The notes under the pieces are model-generated. The model was not told the origin of the DNA. It searched no databases and saw only the letters and a list, made by a program, of their open reading frames with translations. The translations under genes and the position numbers were made by a program. Positions 52,862-56,724 of a stretch of DNA of 56,724 nt are shown here, one piece after another; the stretch's first letter is position 1, and the number at the start of each line of letters is the position of its first letter. The stretch comes from Clostridium sp. Marseille-P2415. GTDB taxonomy: Bacteria; Bacillota; Clostridia; Lachnospirales; Lachnospiraceae. Where the stretch lies: positions 585,075-641,798 of the forward strand of contig NZ_LT732525.1 of the NCBI RefSeq assembly GCF_900155545.1, in the 5' to 3' direction.

Positions 52862-53779
52862 ATGGAGACAAAACTGATTGAATATATCGTAACAATAGCA
52901 AAACATAAGAGTATATCAAGAGCCGCAGAAGAACTCTACGTCACACAGTCCGCTTTAAACCAACAGCTGTTGAAGCTGGAAAAGGAACTTGACGCTCCAT
53001 TATTCTGCCGGGCAAGAAATAACTGGGAATTAACCGAAATCGGAAAACTTTATGTGGAAAATTCTGAACGCATTCTGCAGATCAAGAGAGAAACCTATGA
53101 TCAGATCCAGGACATGTCCCAAAAATGGAAAGGCACCATAACCATCCGGCTTACTCCTGAGCGTGGAATTCAGATGTTCACCGCTATCTATCCGAAAATC
53201 CATGCTAAATATCCGGATACGACCTTTCAGCCCATAGAGGCAGATGTTGATTCCCAGGTCAGATTGCTGGATTCCAATGAACTTGATATCAGCTTTCAGA
53301 CGATTTATGAAAGAAAATATAAGCACCTGGTATATAAAGAAATATTTAAGGAGCCATTTTATCTTTGCATACCCAAAACCCATCCTCTGGCATACAAGGA
53401 AAAACTGGCCCCTGAACACTATCCCGAAATATCCCTCACCGAATTCCGCAATGACTTATTTACGCTGGTAAAAAAATCCTCTACCATGCGCGTTGTGATA
53501 GACCGCCTGTTTGAAGAATCTGCTTTCAAACCAAAGCTTCTTTTTGAATCGACCAGCATGAGGACCATGCAGAAACTGACAGAGAACGGCCAGTGCTGCT
53601 CCATTATCCCACGCTGCTATGCCATCTCCAGCGATGGTGTATCTTATTATTCTTTAGGACAGAATGCAAGCTGGGAATTAGCGGCTGTATATACCAAAAA
53701 CCACTATATTACCCTTGCTGCAAAAGACTTCATTTATATGGCTTCTGATTATTGGACCGCACATCCTTATATTGAATGA
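52862..53779 (+). CDS. LysR-family regulator of the GH43/ABC operon
   Basis: A 305-residue LysR protein. The helix-turn-helix lies in IAKHKSISRAAEELYVTQSALNQQLLKLEKEL; the effector domain starts near residue 90 (GTITIRLTPERG). The start at 52862 has GAGAGGG about ten bases before it; the frame is open 50 codons earlier through AT-rich intergenic DNA. Divergent placement to the binding-protein gene suggests it controls that operon; the effector is unknown. Its last 13 bases overlap the end of the convergent GGDEF gene. Confidence 0.88.
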   Translation: METKLIEYIVTIAKHKSISRAAEELYVTQSALNQQLLKLEKELDAPLFCRARNNWELTEIGKLYVENSERILQIKRETYDQIQDMSQKWKGTITIRLTPERGIQMFTAIYPKIHAKYPDTTFQPIEADVDSQVRLLDSNELDISFQTIYERKYKHLVYKEIFKEPFYLCIPKTHPLAYKEKLAPEHYPEISLTEFRNDLFTLVKKSSTMRVVIDRLFEESAFKPKLLFESTSMRTMQKLTENGQCCSIIPRCYAISSDGVSYYSLGQNASWELAAVYTKNHYITLAAKDFIYMASDYWTAHPYIE

Positions 53780-54879
53780 TTCCTTTCCCTGCGGCTGGCA
53801 TCTCTCATTTCCATTTTACACCGGTACATATTGGCATCGGCATTTAATATCACTTTATGTAAATCATCTCCCGGATGATATTCGGCAACTCCATAGGCAA
53901 AGGAAAGCGAAACTCCATGAACCATTTCGCAGTATTCCTGGGCCTCCTGCAGAACCTTCTTCATCTCATCGCCGCATAACCTGCTGCTGAGCAGGACAAA
54001 TTCATCACCGCCGTACCGGTAAAGCTGCATATGCCTCAATTTCACCTTCAGAATGGCCGTCGCAGCACCGCAGATCGCAGCATCTCCGACAGAATGCCCA
54101 AACCGGTCATTCACCTTTTTCAAATGATTCAAATCAATCATTGCTACGGTACACACGGTCCGGCAATTTATTTTTTCCAGACGTTTTTCATAGGCTATCC
54201 GGCTGAAAGTACCGGTCAAAGGGTCGTATAGAATTTTCTGAGTCGTAAGCAGCAGCAAATAAAGGATAAAAGAAACCTCCGATACGCTCCATACCATAAA
54301 GCGCAGAGCCAAAAAAATCTCCATCACAACAGCCAGTCCAATGGCTCCCATGATCACCGTCAATAGGGCTGTTTCCGCCTTGCGGTTTGGCTTATCCTTT
54401 TGTTTTGCAGAACAGAAAATAAGATAAAAAAGATAGAACGCCGATACTGCAAACGGAACAATAAATAAAGGCCCCCGGGCATAGATATTTTCGCTGTTTA
54501 TATGAAATACCCACCCTGACCATATACTTACCATACACAGGAAAATATTCAAAACCACCGGTAGAAAAAACAATTTCGGAAACCTCTTGGATCCTTCTGT
54601 CTCATAAATCAGCGCAAGAATCATAGGAGAAAACGGACTCATTGCGAAATTGATCCATGCCGTCACAGTCCTCAATTTCCATGCCAGCCCTTTAAGCACC
54701 ACGGTACTTAAGCACTGGTCGGTCCAGGTAGTTGCAATCATTAGAAATATAACGCCGCTTTCCCAAAGGAGCAGCCGCTTTATGCGTTTTGAAAAAAGTT
54801 TGTCTGCCATGATCATTACCGTAAAAATCAGCAAAGTCACAACAGGAGTATAATAGGATTGCAGTGCATCAAAAAACAT
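53767..54879 (-). CDS. Membrane GGDEF protein (probable diguanylate cyclase)
   Basis: A 370-residue protein. About seven hydrophobic helices fill residues 1-205, then a GGDEF domain runs to the end with YDPLTGTFSRIAYEKRL, DLNHLKKVNDRFGHSVGD and YRYGGDEFVLLSS. The intact GGDEF suggests c-di-GMP synthesis. The RxxD inhibitory site five residues ahead is absent (RHMQ there), so product inhibition may be weak. AGGGGG precedes the ATG. An HD-GYP protein elsewhere in the window could be the opposing enzyme. Confidence 0.88.
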   Translation of the reverse strand: MFFDALQSYYTPVVTLLIFTVMIMADKLFSKRIKRLLLWESGVIFLMIATTWTDQCLSTVVLKGLAWKLRTVTAWINFAMSPFSPMILALIYETEGSKRFPKLFFLPVVLNIFLCMVSIWSGWVFHINSENIYARGPLFIVPFAVSAFYLFYLIFCSAKQKDKPNRKAETALLTVIMGAIGLAVVMEIFLALRFMVWSVSEVSFILYLLLLTTQKILYDPLTGTFSRIAYEKRLEKINCRTVCTVAMIDLNHLKKVNDRFGHSVGDAAICGAATAILKVKLRHMQLYRYGGDEFVLLSSRLCGDEMKKVLQEAQEYCEMVHGVSLSFAYGVAEYHPGDDLHKVILNADANMYRCKMEMRDASRRERNHSI

Positions 54880-54950
54880 GGATTCCCCCTAAACGGTCTG
54901 ATAATGTTTATTGCTGTTAAATCCCCGTTTTTTCTTTAAACAGAAAAACA

Positions 54951-54989
54951 CAGGAGACGCTGCCAATGTATTTATGGTAGCACCTCCTG
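54951..54989 (-). terminator. Terminator after the RND gene
   Basis: CAGGAG...GCT.CCA pairs with TGG.AGC...CTCCTG; T-rich sequence follows on both strands. Confidence 0.7.
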
Positions 54990-55049
54990 CATTTTTTTAC
55001 AATTTCTTATTCTTTAATATTTTCAAAATAATATTCATTGACTTCCGTT

Positions 55050-56724
55050 CTATTCCAATATATCATATACTATCGGCACTAAAATTAAATTAATAACCAT
55101 AGCAACCGCCAATCCTGCCATCATAAGTCTTGCCATAGGAACAAACAGCGCGTCTCCTCCAAATCCGAGCGGGATCAATCCCAGTACAGTAGTCATGGTA
55201 CTCATAAGGATCGGACGGAACCTCCTTTGTCCTGCCGCACGGCATGCTTCATCCACAGTCGCACCTGCCGCCCTTTCCTCGTTGATAAATTCCACCAGCA
55301 CAATCGCATTGGCAAGCACACACCCAAGAAGGCTGACAGCACCCAGCAGCGCGAAAAATGTCAAACGTTCCCCGGTTATAAACAGTCCCGCCACCCCTGA
55401 CAGCACCCCAAAAGGAACGGATATAAAGATCAGCAGCGGGATTCGTATGGAATTGAACTGGAACAGCAAAATCATGAATATAATTGCTGCGGACAAAACA
55501 GCAACCCCGGCAATTGAAGTCAATACATCCATAAAATCGTGCTTCATACCTGATTTTTCCAGCGTCACTCCATCTGGAAACTTTGCAGTTTCCAACATCT
55601 TTTCCAGTTTCATCTGCAGTGTGATATCACTGTATTTTGACATATAATAACAGCCTACGGCCCGCCCACGCCGTCCGTCAATCCGTGTGATCGCACTGAT
55701 TTCCGGATTCAGCTCCAATTCTGCAAACTGCTGGAGGGCATACTTATTTTGGCTGGCCGAGGATTTAATCCGGTAATTCTTCATTGAATTCTGAGCCTCT
55801 ATATTGCTGTCCAGTTTAATCTCATATTCCTTGCCCTGATTACGGTAAAGGGAAACATCTCTTCCCATCAATGCAATGCTCAGTTCATTCTGCACTTCCG
55901 CTTTTGTAAGCCCAAGGCTGTTGAGCTTTTTCGTATCCATATTGACATAATAATTGTAAGTAGAAATTTCCTGTCCCGCGTCTATGTATTTTGTCCCCTC
56001 TAACTGCCGCATGAGGCCGGCCACTGTTTCCGCCGCCTGATTTAAGTCATCCAAATCCTCACTGTAAACCTTCATTTCAATAGGTTTTGATGTGAATGCG
56101 AAAATGCCCAGTTCATCCACCAGAACCGTACCGCCGCCAATCTTCGCATCCAATTCATTTTGCAGAAAATCAACCATTTCATGGGTTTCTTTAAAACGTC
56201 CGCCCTTTGATAAGTCCACTTTCACAAAAATATCTCCTATATTTTTTCCTGTTGACTTTGGCATTACGGAAAAATCATATCTGGGAATTCCGGTCCCGAT
56301 TCCAGACAGATAGTATCTTGTCTCCGGCTGTTCATCCAGAACCCCCTCAATTTGGCGGATTACCGCCTCTGTTTTCTTAATATCATTTTCATCACTGCCC
56401 TTTAAGTCAATGGTTACCACATCCTTGTATGCTTTTGGGATGACCTGCATATCGATGATTGGCAGTGTCAAGGCACATACAGCCATGAAAATCAATGCAA
56501 TCAGAATTGTACGCTTCTTATGCCGAAACGCTTTTTCAAACAGGCGGTCATATATCATAGCCAATTTCTGGGAGCCATCTTTTTTTACCTGAGCCGGTTT
56601 CAGAAATAAATAGGAGAAAAGCGGAGTAACCAGGAGTGATACCAGGAAAGATGCCGCCAGACAGGTGATAATCACAACCGGCAGAGTAAACGCCAGCTGA
56701 CGGTACGCTCCAGACAACGCCAGC
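55050..56724 (-). CDS. RND-family efflux transporter, C-terminal half
   Basis: At least 557 codons of an RND pump; the N-terminal half lies beyond the window. Visible are the helix LPVVIITCLAASFLVSLLVTP, a large outside porter loop (about 90-390 of the fragment), and the final helix bundle with AGVAVLSAAIIFMILLFQF, LLGCVLANAIVLVEFINEE and RRFRPILMSTMTTVLGLIP. This is the AcrB/HAE-like or Gram-positive RND group; the cargo is unknown. It ends at 55050 with a terminator after it. Confidence 0.88.
   Translation of the reverse strand, partial: LALSGAYRQLAFTLPVVIITCLAASFLVSLLVTPLFSYLFLKPAQVKKDGSQKLAMIYDRLFEKAFRHKKRTILIALIFMAVCALTLPIIDMQVIPKAYKDVVTIDLKGSDENDIKKTEAVIRQIEGVLDEQPETRYYLSGIGTGIPRYDFSVMPKSTGKNIGDIFVKVDLSKGGRFKETHEMVDFLQNELDAKIGGGTVLVDELGIFAFTSKPIEMKVYSEDLDDLNQAAETVAGLMRQLEGTKYIDAGQEISTYNYYVNMDTKKLNSLGLTKAEVQNELSIALMGRDVSLYRNQGKEYEIKLDSNIEAQNSMKNYRIKSSASQNKYALQQFAELELNPEISAITRIDGRRGRAVGCYYMSKYSDITLQMKLEKMLETAKFPDGVTLEKSGMKHDFMDVLTSIAGVAVLSAAIIFMILLFQFNSIRIPLLIFISVPFGVLSGVAGLFITGERLTFFALLGAVSLLGCVLANAIVLVEFINEERAAGATVDEACRAAGQRRFRPILMSTMTTVLGLIPLGFGGDALFVPMARLMMAGLAVAMVINLILVPIVYDILE

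Noticed and set aside
53767-53779. 13-bp tail-to-tail overlap of LysR and GGDEF genes as a regulatory antisense device
   Set aside because: Short convergent overlaps are common; nothing else in the sequence supports a special function.

Overview
The window looks like chromosomal DNA of a Lachnospiraceae-type clostridium (Clostridium cluster XIVa, Lacrimispora-like). This is inferred from strong AGGAGG ribosome sites, T-box, TPP and manganese leaders, an archaeal-type AspRS with GatCAB, an AraC/ABC-type pectin locus without its own ATPase, and a Firmicutes-style thiazole operon. No sequence search was run. No rRNA, tRNA, CRISPR array or intact insertion sequence was seen.

Layout. 1-5.3 kb: start of a ferrous-iron uptake operon (feoA, feoB cut by the window edge), a divergent DtxR-type regulator, a eukaryote-like NADP isocitrate dehydrogenase, a GNAT acetyltransferase and a LysR regulator. 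4.0-10.4 kb: one minus-strand operon aspS2-gatC-gatA-gatB-aspartate aminotransferase behind a long T-box leader. Its specifier loop reads GAAC, which can be read as GAA (Glu) or AAC (Asn). 10.5-12.5 kb: a Rae1/YacP RNase, two very large inverted repeats, and mntP behind a manganese riboswitch. 12.6-13.7 kb: an unrecognised coiled-coil protein.

13.8-31.8 kb is a rhamnogalacturonan-I locus on the minus strand: DUF1961 protein, GH2 enzyme, membrane-bound AraC regulator, two permeases, a lipoprotein binding protein, a YetA/PL26-like enzyme, an FN3-PL11-CE12 fusion, GH105 hydrolase and a NodB deacetylase. All the enzymes lack signal peptides, so the picture is import of oligosaccharides followed by cytoplasmic deacetylation, lysis and removal of unsaturated ends. 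Two promoters in the locus carry the same 18-bp motif over the -35 box.

31.8-35.2 kb is an AT-rich accessory island: a BlaI-type repressor, a BlaR1-like M56 membrane protease whose outer domain is not a penicillin-binding domain, and a small secreted protein that may resemble that outer domain. This is the best candidate for an undescribed sensing system. 35.3-38.2 kb: a double-HD (HD-GYP) protein and tyrS with a variant T-box. 38.2-39.2 kb: a decayed type I toxin with a still promoter-equipped antisense RNA, and a decayed duplicate of thiE. 39.3-43.2 kb: thiSFGHE under a TPP riboswitch, with an almost identical 51-nt hairpin in the leader and after the last gene.

43.2-47.7 kb: an alpha-glucoside PTS operon (EIICB, GH4 phospho-glucosidase, EIIA) and its RpiR regulator. 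47.8-53.8 kb: a GH43 plus ABC importer operon with a divergent LysR regulator. 53.8-56.7 kb: a GGDEF protein and the C-terminal half of an RND pump running off the window.
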